IMG/VR virus record: IMGVR_UViG_3300025413_000126
Location: 1 to 24,116 of that record
Strand: one strand, 5' to 3'
DNA length: 24,116 bases
Origin: a virus
The position numbers and the translations under genes are program-made. The notes below the pieces were generated by a model, which ran no database searches, was not told where the DNA came from, and worked only from the letters and a program-made list of their open reading frames with translations. Position 1 is the stretch's first letter; each line of letters opens with the position of its first letter. Shown here in pieces: positions 9,198-16,825 of this stretch.

Positions 9198-9217
9198 TGT
9201 ATACTACGGAGTTGTCT

Positions 9218-9568
9218 ATGGATGAGAGAATTGAAAAAGCGTTTAGTGTTGCCAACTACATGTCAACACTATCTAATCAACGCAGAATAATATTAGAAGA
9301 ATACAATCAAAAGTTGATATACTATATCAACGGTGCCACGTTCAAAATTAGTCCTGAACTAATTAATTTTACCAAAACAGTTTTGGATATGGGTCATACA
9401 GAAGATGTGGCATTCTTAGATTCAAATAATTTCCCTGTTATTATCAACGATGTCCAAAAGTTTTTCGATGATATCTCACTGATATACTTTGAGTCAACTA
9501 ACGACTATGCAGTTAAATATGCAGAATTAAGAAGTAAACGAAAAATTTCAGATATAGTTGAACTATGA
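9218..9568 (+). CDS. Conserved hypothetical phage protein
   Basis: 116 aa. The start is placed at ATG9218, which has GGAG six bases upstream; an in-frame TTG at 9197 lies inside the promoter -10. The protein looks largely helical (ERIEKAFSVANYMSTLSNQR, ILEEYNQKL) with an acidic middle. No catalytic motif is visible and I do not recognise a named family. It is first in the glycosyltransferase cassette, overlapping the next gene by ATGA, so it is probably co-translated with it. Confidence 0.7.
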   Translation: MDERIEKAFSVANYMSTLSNQRRIILEEYNQKLIYYINGATFKISPELINFTKTVLDMGHTEDVAFLDSNNFPVIINDVQKFFDDISLIYFESTNDYAVKYAELRSKRKISDIVEL

Positions 9569-10413
9569 CAACAGGCGCAGTAATTTTTGCACAAAATAAT
9601 TCATCTATCGATTATATAAAACTAGCGATTTTTGCGGCTAGTAAAATACACGAGCATTTAGAAATTCCTGTAAGCATAGCTACAGACAGTAAAGACTATT
9701 TGTTAAATGCATTTCCTGATCATAAATTTGATCAAATAATTGAATTACCATATTCTAATCAAGCATCTACAAAAAAATTCTATGACGGAGCATTAAGCTC
9801 TAAATCATTGTCTTGGAAAAATCAGGACCGTGTTAACATTTTTAACTTAACGCCTTATGATAGAACACTAGTTATTGACAGTGATTATATCATTAATTCT
9901 CCTGTTTTAAAATCTGCTTTAGAAAACAATTACGATTTTCAAATTTATCAAAATAGTTTTGATCTAGCGTTCGAACGATACAACGAAGAATTCCAAAGAA
10001 TTAATCAATACAGTATTCCGTTTTTCTGGGCAACAGTTTTTATCTTTCAAAAAAATGAAGTTAATGAACTGTTTTTTAATTTAATTTCTTATATAAAAGA
10101 AAATTGGCAATATTTTAGATTGCTTTACAATATATCTTCTAATTTGTATAGAAATGATTTTGCTTTTAGTATTGCTATACATATCATGAGTGGTAAAATT
10201 AATAATAATTTTGCCATAGAATTACCGGGAAAAATGATATATGCAACTGATAACGATATATTAATCAGCGCCGATGGAAATAAGATGAAATTTTTAACAC
10301 AGAAAAAAGATTATCTTGGAGAATACCTAGTGACAAAAACTACAGGATTAGACGTTCATGTAATGAATAAATTAAGCCTTAGTAGATTTATAGATGGAAG
10401 TTTAGGTGTCTAA
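9565..10413 (+). CDS. Putative glycosyltransferase, GT-A fold (pair 1, copy A)
   Basis: 282 aa. It opens with a Rossmann-like start (TGAVIFAQNNSSIDYIKLAI) and carries TPYDRTLVIDSDYII, with Asp105-Ser-Asp107 as the DxD metal/sugar-nucleotide motif and the preceding strand typical of GT8-like enzymes. It is paralogous to the next gene: both share the 'G.(V/L)(I/F)FAQN..S(I/V)DYI' start and a 'TPYD.T.V.D.D' core, but divergence is strong. The start lies in an ATGA overlap with the upstream gene. Donor and acceptor cannot be read from the sequence. Position after the fibre genes suggests modification of virion or host surface (inference). Confidence 0.6.
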   Translation: MTTGAVIFAQNNSSIDYIKLAIFAASKIHEHLEIPVSIATDSKDYLLNAFPDHKFDQIIELPYSNQASTKKFYDGALSSKSLSWKNQDRVNIFNLTPYDRTLVIDSDYIINSPVLKSALENNYDFQIYQNSFDLAFERYNEEFQRINQYSIPFFWATVFIFQKNEVNELFFNLISYIKENWQYFRLLYNISSNLYRNDFAFSIAIHIMSGKINNNFAIELPGKMIYATDNDILISADGNKMKFLTQKKDYLGEYLVTKTTGLDVHVMNKLSLSRFIDGSLGV

Positions 10414-11251
10414 AGGATTTTTAGTTTTTGCACAAAATTCAGATAGTGTTGATTATATTCAACAGGCCTATGCGTTGGCATTAAGTATCAAATACAGTCA
10501 AAGCACAGTTAAGAATATTAGTCTAGTAACCAATGATGTAGTTCCTGAAAAATATAGTAAAGTATTTGATCAAATAATTCCAATTCCCTGGTTTGATTCT
10601 GCAGGTGAAAGTCCGTTACAAGCCGAACATCGCTGGAAACTTTATTATACTACACCTTATGATGAAACAATAGTGTTAGATGCAGACATGTTTGTGTTAG
10701 GAGATATTAGTCTATGGTGGGATTATTGTAGTAATTTTGATATCAAATTTTGCAATAAAATAAGAAATTATAAGTTAGAACCAATATTACAAGATACTTA
10801 CCATCGTAAAACATTTATTGCTAATAATTTACCTAACCCATATTTTGCTTTACACTATTTTAAAAAGAATCAACCTAGTTTTGAATTTTATAAAATATTA
10901 GAATTTGTTGTAAAAAATTGGGAATTTTGTCGTGGAACATTTGCACCATTAGAACCTCAAGAATGGATCAGTATGGATTTAGCCGCATCTATTGCACTAG
11001 TTATCTCTGGCATGCAAGATGACGCTATTGACATATTAAATCCTTTAGAATTTATACATATGAAACCGGCAATACAAGGTTGGAATTCTACACCAATCAG
11101 TTGGAGAAATTATGTTAATTCTGTATTGAATTCTAAAGGAGAATTTGTAGTAGGTAACATCAAGCAAGAAAAGATTTTTCATTATGTTGAAAAATCTTTT
11201 ATAAATGAAAAAATAATTAATCGTTTAGAGGAGTTAGCATATGGCTCGTAA
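10406..11251 (+). CDS. Putative glycosyltransferase, GT-A / GT8-like (pair 1, copy B)
   Basis: 281 aa. The start is GTG10406, inside the upstream gene's end. The N-terminus is GFLVFAQNSDSVDYIQQAYA, and YTTPYDETIVLDADMFVLGD places Asp92-Ala-Asp94 as a DxD motif. The pattern 'YD..I.LDAD..V..D...LW' is characteristic of GT8-type nucleotide-sugar transferases. A C-terminal EFIHMKPAIQGW segment could help form the donor site, as His-containing segments do in GT8 (weak inference). It overlaps the next gene by 11 bases. Of the four transferase-like genes here this is the most convincing. Confidence 0.68.
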   Translation: MSKGFLVFAQNSDSVDYIQQAYALALSIKYSQSTVKNISLVTNDVVPEKYSKVFDQIIPIPWFDSAGESPLQAEHRWKLYYTTPYDETIVLDADMFVLGDISLWWDYCSNFDIKFCNKIRNYKLEPILQDTYHRKTFIANNLPNPYFALHYFKKNQPSFEFYKILEFVVKNWEFCRGTFAPLEPQEWISMDLAASIALVISGMQDDAIDILNPLEFIHMKPAIQGWNSTPISWRNYVNSVLNSKGEFVVGNIKQEKIFHYVEKSFINEKIINRLEELAYGS

Positions 11252-11852
11252 AAAACCGGCTCCTCCACCTAAGCATATTTCCGATATATTTTATGCATAT
11301 TATGATGCTGAGACAAAACAATTATTATCTATTACAAACGAAAAAATAAATCTTTATAAAGATTATCTTGAAGTAGATTACGATACCTATGAAAGATTAG
11401 TTTCGGGTAAAGAAAAATTTAGCGACTATTTACTAGGACTAGTTAAGGAAGGTGAAACAACTAGTTTGCAATTAATTTCAGCAGTCGAACAAGCGTATAA
11501 TTTTAAAAATACCATGCTGGAAGTTGTAACTGAAAATTCAGTTAAAGATCCTGAATTATTAGTTGAGTGGAATGGTCCTAAAAAAGAATGGAATTTCTTT
11601 TTATCAGTCTCGGCTAAAAGCAGACTTACTGTAAAATTAGACAATGCAAAAGTTTTGTTTTTTATTATTTTAGAAAATGATTATGATTTTTTGATTAGGA
11701 CTATTATTATTGATTCAAATGATTTGTTTTCAAAACAATGTGTTGGAGTTGCATTTGAAAGTGATTTTGAATTAAAGATAGATAAAATTAATATTGCAAC
11801 AAAACTAATTTTTGAAAGTCAAAAATTAAGGATTATAAATGACAACAATTAA
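11241..11852 (+). CDS. Hypothetical protein in the glycosyltransferase cassette
   Basis: 203 aa, not recognised. It has a basic, proline-rich start (MARKKPAPPPKHI) followed by an apparently alpha/beta body with many Lys, Glu, Asp and aromatic residues. There is no DxD motif in a transferase-like context, no membrane segment and no signal peptide. It overlaps the neighbours on both sides (11 and 14 bases), so it is translated with the flanking transferase-like genes and may serve the same process. Confidence 0.65.
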   Translation: MARKKPAPPPKHISDIFYAYYDAETKQLLSITNEKINLYKDYLEVDYDTYERLVSGKEKFSDYLLGLVKEGETTSLQLISAVEQAYNFKNTMLEVVTENSVKDPELLVEWNGPKKEWNFFLSVSAKSRLTVKLDNAKVLFFIILENDYDFLIRTIIIDSNDLFSKQCVGVAFESDFELKIDKINIATKLIFESQKLRIINDNN

Positions 11853-12738
11853 AGTTATAGAACAAGACATTATATTTCTCAGCTACAACGAACCAAATGC
11901 TGAAAAAAACTATGCAGATTTATTAACAAAAGTGCCTTGGGCTAAACGTGTACATGGAGTAAAAGGTTCGGATGCGGCACATAAAGCCTGCGCGGCATTA
12001 AGTGAAACAGAATACTTTACTACAGTAGATGGTGATAATATAATTGATCCAAAGTACTTAGAAGTTGAAATTGAAATAGATGGTAAACAATTTACTGACG
12101 AAAATGTGTTTAGTTGGGCAGGTAATGTTCATGTTAACGGACTAAAGTACGGTAATGGCGGACTTAAATTATGGACACGTAAATTTGTCAACGAAATGAA
12201 AACACATGAAAATAGTGATCCAGATGATGTGCAAGGTCGTGTTGAGTTTTGTTTTGATCAAAGATATTACCAGTTTAATGAGTGTTATAGTGAAAGTTTT
12301 ACCAATGCAACTCCTGAGCAAGCATGGAGAGCAGGATTCAGAGAAGGTGTTAAAATGTGCCTAGTACAAGGTGCAAGAGTAAACAATATAAGTGAAATCT
12401 GGTGGCAAAATTATCATAGATTATTAATTTGGTGTAGTGTTGGCGCTGATGCCGAAAACGGTATTTGGTCAATATTAGGAGCTAGAGAAGGAGCTTATAA
12501 AACTCTTTTAACAGATTGGGATTATAGTAATGTTAGAGATTTTGATTGGTTAACTGAATTTTGGGCAACTACTCACGCACAGGCAGAACCCGAAGAAATA
12601 ACAAAATACATAAACACTCTTGCAAAAGAATTAATGGCTAAATCAAAATTAGAAATTGCCAATTTAGATGGAGCAGGTAGCAAATTTTTTAAAACTGTTT
12701 ATAGCCCTATGCCTCGTAGTATCCGTAAAAAAGTATAA
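11839..12738 (+). CDS. Putative glycosyltransferase-like protein (pair 2, copy A)
   Basis: 299 aa. Starts DIIFLSYNEPNAEKNYADLL, then KRVHGVKGSDAAHKACA and YFTTVDGDNIID, where Asp64-Gly-Asp66 is a DxD-like motif after a hydrophobic strand. The next gene shares this whole layout (DIIFISYNEVYAEENFAKL, VQGIHNAH, WVVDADAII), so the two are paralogues. A 'YGNGGLKLWTRK' segment matches 'YGYGGVKLLPKK' in the partner and is probably an acceptor- or nucleotide-side loop. Similar proteins occur in marine myoviruses. The chemistry has not been shown and the call rests on fold-like motifs. Confidence 0.58.
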   Translation: MTTIKVIEQDIIFLSYNEPNAEKNYADLLTKVPWAKRVHGVKGSDAAHKACAALSETEYFTTVDGDNIIDPKYLEVEIEIDGKQFTDENVFSWAGNVHVNGLKYGNGGLKLWTRKFVNEMKTHENSDPDDVQGRVEFCFDQRYYQFNECYSESFTNATPEQAWRAGFREGVKMCLVQGARVNNISEIWWQNYHRLLIWCSVGADAENGIWSILGAREGAYKTLLTDWDYSNVRDFDWLTEFWATTHAQAEPEEITKYINTLAKELMAKSKLEIANLDGAGSKFFKTVYSPMPRSIRKKV

Positions 12739-13412
12739 TGTACGATATAATTTTTATCAGCTATAACGAAGTATATGCAGAAGAAAATTTTGCAAAACTT
12801 AAAGAGCGATTTCCTCTAGTAAAACGTGTGAGCAATGTACAAGGAATACACAATGCTCATATAGCTGCCGCCAAAAGATCATTTACTAAAATGTTTTGGG
12901 TAGTAGATGCTGATGCTATTATACTAGATTCATTTGATTTTAAATATCAAATTCCAGGTGATTGGGAATTAGAAACTGTGCATGTTTGGCGCAGTCGTAA
13001 TCCAGTCAATAATTTAGAATACGGCTATGGTGGTGTTAAACTGTTACCAAAAAAATTAACATTAGCTATGGATACGTCATCTATAGACATGACAACAAAT
13101 ATCAGCAAGAACTTTAAGGTAATGGACGAAGTTAGTAACATAACTGCATTTAATACTGATGAATATAGTACATGGCGCAGTGCATTTAGGGAGTGTGCCA
13201 AACTAGCTGTGATTGCCGATACTGAAGCAAATGAAAGATTAGATATATGGTGCAATGTTGCCCAAGGTGACTATGCAGAATTTGCTATAAAAGGCGCTTG
13301 TGCTGGTAGGAGTTACGGAGAAAAAAATGCCTCCAATCCGGAGGCACTGTCTAAGATAAATGATTTTACTTGGCTACAAGATCAGTGGCAAGCGGAAAAA
13401 TTTCAGCAATAA
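12738..13412 (+). CDS. Putative glycosyltransferase-like protein (pair 2, copy B)
   Basis: 224 aa, paralogue of the preceding gene but about 75 residues shorter. DxD is Asp57-Ala-Asp59 in FWVVDADAII; NLEYGYGGVKLLPKK is the matching conserved loop. It starts in a TAATG overlap. It is the last + strand gene and converges on thyX with 47 bases of coding overlap; its codons at 13327-13345 also form the intrinsic terminator of the opposing operon. That shared use may constrain its C-terminus (NASNPEALS). Function is inferred only from motif and context. Confidence 0.58.
   Translation: MYDIIFISYNEVYAEENFAKLKERFPLVKRVSNVQGIHNAHIAAAKRSFTKMFWVVDADAIILDSFDFKYQIPGDWELETVHVWRSRNPVNNLEYGYGGVKLLPKKLTLAMDTSSIDMTTNISKNFKVMDEVSNITAFNTDEYSTWRSAFRECAKLAVIADTEANERLDIWCNVAQGDYAEFAIKGACAGRSYGEKNASNPEALSKINDFTWLQDQWQAEKFQQ
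13321..13345 (-). terminator. Intrinsic terminator of the thyX operon
   Basis: On the - strand a perfect 7-bp stem (TGCCTCC / GGAGGCA) with a 5-base loop is followed at once by six T residues. It begins 20 bases after the thyX stop. On the + strand the hairpin has no U-tract, so it should terminate only leftward transcription. It lies entirely inside the convergent glycosyltransferase-like gene. Confidence 0.88.
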
Positions 13413-14052
13413 CTTTTGCACATGCAATAGCAACTTCTTGATGCTCTTTTTGTGTGCCATTAGCACTACGTAATTCAATAAAATGAATCCAACTACGTAG
13501 TGTGCCATTCATATACAAACGACTTTCAATCAATCCTTCTGGTAGTACAGCACGAGCTTGTTCTTTAGCAATACCTTTTAGTATAGCCCATTCATATGCG
13601 TCACGTGATTGTTTAATCACTAGCTCTTGCATACGTTCCCACTGATAGGCAAGGAATCGATCTTCGTCATTATTATGAACATCTAACTCTACACTATTTT
13701 GTCTATTCTTGAAGTCTTGCCTTCTGGCATCTCTAAGTACAAAGTTGAGATCCTTTGTCGGGTCAGCATAGCGTTGGCTAAACTCTTGGAAACTAAAACT
13801 TCTGTGTCTAAGGATTTGACGGGCAATGTCTCTAGTTGTTGTAATTTCGATGCAAGCTGAGACCATTTCAAGTGGGCTCCAATGCTGGTGTTTGATGAGA
13901 TACTTGATAAGCTTCTCACTAGTTTCTGTGTTGAGTTGATTGCTTGGGTTTGAAACTCGGGCACAGAAGGCAATGAGTTCTTGGGCGTCAGTGATTCCCA
14001 TGCTAGCAAATTCTTCAGTTGGCTGGCTGTAACTAAGTAATCTAACATTCAT
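13366..14052 (-). CDS. thyX: Flavin-dependent thymidylate synthase ThyX
   Basis: 228 aa, normal length for the family. ThyX methylates dUMP to dTMP using methylene-tetrahydrofolate, with FAD and NADPH. The signature RHRxxSxxxxSxR is present as RHRSFSFQEFSQRY (residues 82-95), and the C-terminal half has ARAVLPEGL and NGTLRSWIHFIELR, matching the family's dUMP/FAD-binding segments. It overlaps the upstream stop by one base (TAATG) and is last in the VWA operon. It replaces the ThyA-type enzyme (td) of T4 and fits a phage that must make thymidylate for AT-rich DNA. Confidence 0.95.
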   Translation of the reverse strand: MNVRLLSYSQPTEEFASMGITDAQELIAFCARVSNPSNQLNTETSEKLIKYLIKHQHWSPLEMVSACIEITTTRDIARQILRHRSFSFQEFSQRYADPTKDLNFVLRDARRQDFKNRQNSVELDVHNNDEDRFLAYQWERMQELVIKQSRDAYEWAILKGIAKEQARAVLPEGLIESRLYMNGTLRSWIHFIELRSANGTQKEHQEVAIACAKVIAEIFPLATDLVAK

Positions 14053-14372
14053 TATAACTTTTTCTTTCGTAAAAATTTCTGTGTACTACGTTCGATATCT
14101 TTTTTAACTCGATTTGTATCTAATTTAAAATCGATATCACTAATTTTTTCTTCGTAATTTTTAACTAGTTCGGCCAAGTTCCTTTCGAAGGCATGCCATC
14201 CATCTCGCTTGGTTTTTTGAGTTATTTTTATTTCCCAAGTTTTACCATCTTTAAAATTAACCAGTACGGTATGTAAGTACCCTAAGGGTACTACATTTAA
14301 CTGTACATCGCCGAAGACTTCTGGCCAATGCTTAATGACGTCCTTGGGAAGATTTCTTCCCGATTTCGTCAC
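14052..14372 (-). CDS. Conserved hypothetical phage protein
   Basis: 106 aa, starting with GTG in a GTGA overlap with the upstream gene. Lys-rich and probably basic, with a beta-like middle (YLHTVLVNFKDGKTWEIKI) and a helical, strongly basic end (RSTQKFLRKKKL). Such proteins occur in marine T4-like phages without known function; a nucleic-acid-binding role is only suggested by charge. Next gene is thyX, overlapping by one base. Confidence 0.7.
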   Translation of the reverse strand: MTKSGRNLPKDVIKHWPEVFGDVQLNVVPLGYLHTVLVNFKDGKTWEIKITQKTKRDGWHAFERNLAELVKNYEEKISDIDFKLDTNRVKKDIERSTQKFLRKKKL

Positions 14373-14998
14373 TTTGCTTTTTTGGTCGGAACCAACTCCT
14401 CGGCTTTGCGGCGCATTTCAGCGGCTTGCTTGCTCAAACGATCTGCTTGACTACGATAGAACTTTGCTTGATCTTCTGGGCTAGCATTTTCTGCTGGTGC
14501 TGTAACTTCTACAGTTGCAGTTGGTTTAGCACTTGTTGTATCAGCTTTGATTGGCGTATCAATTTGTTCTACATCTTCAATACGGCGAGCTTCTGTTTTC
14601 TCTTTTGTATCTGATTTAATAGACAAATCATCGATAGCAACTCCACGCTGTTCAGCAATGATTTGATTTAACTCGCTTAACAAAATACTAGCTTGTGTGT
14701 TTGGAGTCATTTCAATATCGCTTGTAGGTGCTTTGATTAACCGACCATTACCATGCAACCAGCGTAGCATGTTACTGCCATCTGGAAATTGATTACGATC
14801 TAATGCATCTGCAAACTCGTATGCATCTTGACCACTACCACTTTCTACTAGATTAATAATAGCATCGTGATAGATGTCAGGCATATTTTCTGTTGGAACG
14901 ATTAGGCAATGATGTGCATCGCCAGGCAAAGTGCGATAAGCTACCAAACATTTTTTGTTGGTAGCTTTAACACGAGCCACGTGTTTTATTTCGGCCAT
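14369..14998 (-). CDS. Conserved hypothetical phage protein with C-terminal helical tail
   Basis: 209 aa. Residues 1-95 form a compact domain (KKCLVAYRTLPGDAHHCLIV, then a helical part with DAYEFADALDRNQFPDGSNM). A low-complexity linker rich in Thr, Ala, Pro and Glu follows, then a charged helix likely to form a coiled coil (AKFYRSQADRLSKQAAEMRR). Proteins of this type are shared by marine myoviruses; function unknown. It begins 1 base after the upstream gene's stop and overlaps the next by GTGA. Confidence 0.7.
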   Translation of the reverse strand: MAEIKHVARVKATNKKCLVAYRTLPGDAHHCLIVPTENMPDIYHDAIINLVESGSGQDAYEFADALDRNQFPDGSNMLRWLHGNGRLIKAPTSDIEMTPNTQASILLSELNQIIAEQRGVAIDDLSIKSDTKEKTEARRIEDVEQIDTPIKADTTSAKPTATVEVTAPAENASPEDQAKFYRSQADRLSKQAAEMRRKAEELVPTKKAK

Positions 14999-14999
14999 A

Positions 15000-15254
15000 T
15001 TAAGCTCCTGCTGGTGCGGATGCTTTTTGTGCTTCAGCTTGTTTTGCTACTGTGTCTAGGAATGATTCTAACTTGTTGTAAGTTTGACCGACTGCAACCA
15101 TTTCATTTGGCTTAAATGCGCCACGTGAACTAGCGATATCAATGATAACTTTCATTGCTTGCAAATCGTTAATTGTTAATTCGTTAGAATTTTGTCCTGC
15201 TGGTGCAGTAGTATCAGCCGCTTGTGCTGGTTGTTGTGTAGTTTCATCACTCAT
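15000..15254 (-). CDS. Small conserved phage protein
   Basis: 84 aa. An Ala/Gln/Thr-rich N-terminal tail is followed by a helical segment LTINDLQAMKVIIDIASSRG, then FKPNEMVAVGQTYNKLESFL, a pattern I associate with a small protein conserved across cyanophage-type myoviruses. AAGGAG lies upstream of the ATG. No motif points to an activity. Confidence 0.75.
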   Translation of the reverse strand: MSDETTQQPAQAADTTAPAGQNSNELTINDLQAMKVIIDIASSRGAFKPNEMVAVGQTYNKLESFLDTVAKQAEAQKASAPAGA

Positions 15255-15283
15255 TTAGAGTTCTCCTTAAAGTACTAATTTAA

Positions 15284-15571
15284 TTATCTACTTTGTAGGA
15301 GCGGACATGCAATCGTGAAAAAACTAAGTTCCTTTTCACTTTCAAATCCAATACGTGTATTATAAACTATCGTATTGCTTGAATCTAATGTAATGCCCTG
15401 CCCTACATAGTACCTATTATTTAAATTCTTACGTATCCAAGCATCGATAGATTTGGCTAGCTGTGGATTGAATTTATCTATAGTTGTGTACTTAAAATGA
15501 GGGCAGGCAAACTCAACCCTGCGTAGATTGTAATAATCTAAAGGATTAGGTTTACCATTTTTTAAAGCCAT
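15284..15571 (-). CDS. Small conserved hypothetical protein
   Basis: 95 aa. Starts at an ATG overlapping the VWA gene's stop by one base (TAATG). It has alternating helical and beta-like segments (FACPHFKYTTID, KSIDAWIRKNLNNRYYVG) and two Cys in similar ACPHF / ACPLL contexts near the two ends. Not recognised. Tight linkage to the HExxH/VWA gene suggests shared expression, not necessarily shared function. Confidence 0.7.
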   Translation of the reverse strand: MALKNGKPNPLDYYNLRRVEFACPHFKYTTIDKFNPQLAKSIDAWIRKNLNNRYYVGQGITLDSSNTIVYNTRIGFESEKELSFFTIACPLLQSR

Positions 15572-16755
15572 TATGCAGTTTCCGTAGCAAATTCGTAATA
15601 TGCATATTCACCAAACGGTGGAACAATCTTATCATTTCCATGGATAATGAATACTGTATCACAGTAATTTTCATCACCCCAACTACCCCAAGGATAACCG
15701 TCTGTAAACATGATAAACTTTTTAGGTTGAATATCGTGTTCCTTCATGTATTCCCAGTTGGCATCGAACTCAGTTCCGCCACCACCCATAGGTTCGTAGT
15801 AGTCAAACTCGTCAATGTTATAGCCATCAAAGTCTGCTTCATTATAGACTTTAGTGTCAAAGCACCAAACTTTAATTTTAAAGTCTTTGTACTCTTGCAT
15901 AATACCTTTAATCTCTGACAAGAAGTCTTTAGCTTGCTCGTCACCAATTGAACCTGACATGTCAATTGCTACACAAATATCGATTGTCTCATCATATTGT
16001 GTACCTGGCAAAATAGCGTTCATGTGCCAGCCCTTACGATTAGGACGCATAAATGAATAGTCATTTTTAATAGTGCTTTGGATTTGTTGACGCAAGATTT
16101 CACGCCAATTCATCTTAGGCTCTGTTAGTTCCTTAATCATGCGTTGTACACTAGCAGGAGTGTTACCAGCACCTGCGGCCTGTGCGGCCTGCATTGTAGC
16201 TTCGCGAATCTCATCACGAATTTGTTTTAGTTCTTCTTTGCTATATTTTGGCTGTCCATCTTTGCCATTCTCGCCCCAGTCAATGTGGTCGTCAAGTAAT
16301 TGACCCAACTGGTTAAGTTCTTCTTCATCCATGTCATCATATATCTTGTCATAGATTTCTTCTGCACCCATACCATAGTATTTTGGATCATGGAAGATTT
16401 GAATGCCTTCGATTTTGTGTTCGCCAATACGATCACGTACCAATTGTCCGTTTACACAATAGTCTGCGGCAATATTAAAAATACGTGGGTTGCGAGTTTC
16501 GCGACGACCCATATGATCAAACACATTATGTAAAATTTCGTGAGCAATAACGAACTCAACTTGTTTAACACTAAGTGGTTCAAAAAATTTGCGATTAAAA
16601 TAGATAGTGCGACCGTCGGTAGCGGCAGTGCCCATCCATTCGGAGCCTTCTTCAATTTTTAAGCGTGTAGCCATGTTGCCAAAAAATGGATGGCGAAGTA
16701 GTAGACCCACACGGGCTACGATAATTTTGTCGATAATTGGATCTGTATGTGACAT
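15571..16755 (-). CDS. HExxH metallopeptidase-like / VWA-domain protein (DUF2201-like)
   Basis: 394 aa from ATG16755, chosen because AAGGAG sits at 16761-16766; the longer frame to 16809 would start inside the promoter. The N-terminal domain has the zinc motif HEILH (72-76) in VEFVIAHEILHNVFDHMG. A long acidic helical linker follows (about 130-235), then a VWA domain with MIDAS motif DMSGS (265-269) and GGGGTEFD, TDGYPWG further on. The combination HExxH domain plus VWA-like domain matches the DUF2201 family. It lies directly after a MoxR-type ATPase, and such ATPase/VWA pairs act together in remodelling or metal-insertion complexes in bacteria (family knowledge). The phage substrate is unknown. 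Confidence 0.85.
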   Translation of the reverse strand: MSHTDPIIDKIIVARVGLLLRHPFFGNMATRLKIEEGSEWMGTAATDGRTIYFNRKFFEPLSVKQVEFVIAHEILHNVFDHMGRRETRNPRIFNIAADYCVNGQLVRDRIGEHKIEGIQIFHDPKYYGMGAEEIYDKIYDDMDEEELNQLGQLLDDHIDWGENGKDGQPKYSKEELKQIRDEIREATMQAAQAAGAGNTPASVQRMIKELTEPKMNWREILRQQIQSTIKNDYSFMRPNRKGWHMNAILPGTQYDETIDICVAIDMSGSIGDEQAKDFLSEIKGIMQEYKDFKIKVWCFDTKVYNEADFDGYNIDEFDYYEPMGGGGTEFDANWEYMKEHDIQPKKFIMFTDGYPWGSWGDENYCDTVFIIHGNDKIVPPFGEYAYYEFATETA

Positions 16756-16780
16756 CGATGCTCCTTTACTGTATGTATAT

Positions 16781-16809
16781 ATTATAACACCTCCCGAAGG
16801 AGGTGTCAA
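16781..16809 (-). promoter_or_regulatory. Perfect sigma70 consensus promoter for the VWA-thyX operon
   Basis: Reading leftward: TTGACA (16809-16804), a 17-base spacer, TATAAT (16786-16781). Both hexamers are exact consensus. The VWA gene's AAGGAG and ATG follow 15-30 bases downstream. The spacer contains the CUUCGG hairpin described separately. Confidence 0.85.
16787..16806 (-). terminator. CUUCGG tetraloop hairpin after the ATPase gene
   Basis: On the - strand ACACCTCC / GGAGGTGT forms a perfect 8-bp stem closed by C(UUCG)G, the very stable tetraloop found repeatedly between T4 genes. It begins 20 bases after the ATPase stop. What follows is UUAUAAUAUAUA, not a clean U-tract, so it may be a partial terminator or an mRNA 3'-end stabiliser. 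It sits inside the promoter spacer of the next operon. Confidence 0.75.
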
Positions 16810-16825
16810 ATAGCCTTAAACCGAT

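Noticed and set aside
13327-13345. Bidirectional terminator also serving the + strand cassette
   Set aside because: On the + strand the stem is followed by CTGTCTAAG, without a U-tract, and it lies before the end of the last + strand gene.
13689-14048. 119-codon - strand frame inside thyX
   Set aside because: Shadow of thyX in another frame; thyX has the full family signature.
16300-16533. + strand frames within the VWA and ATPase genes (also 16868-17399)
   Set aside because: Antisense shadows of well-supported genes; no ribosome binding site or family features.
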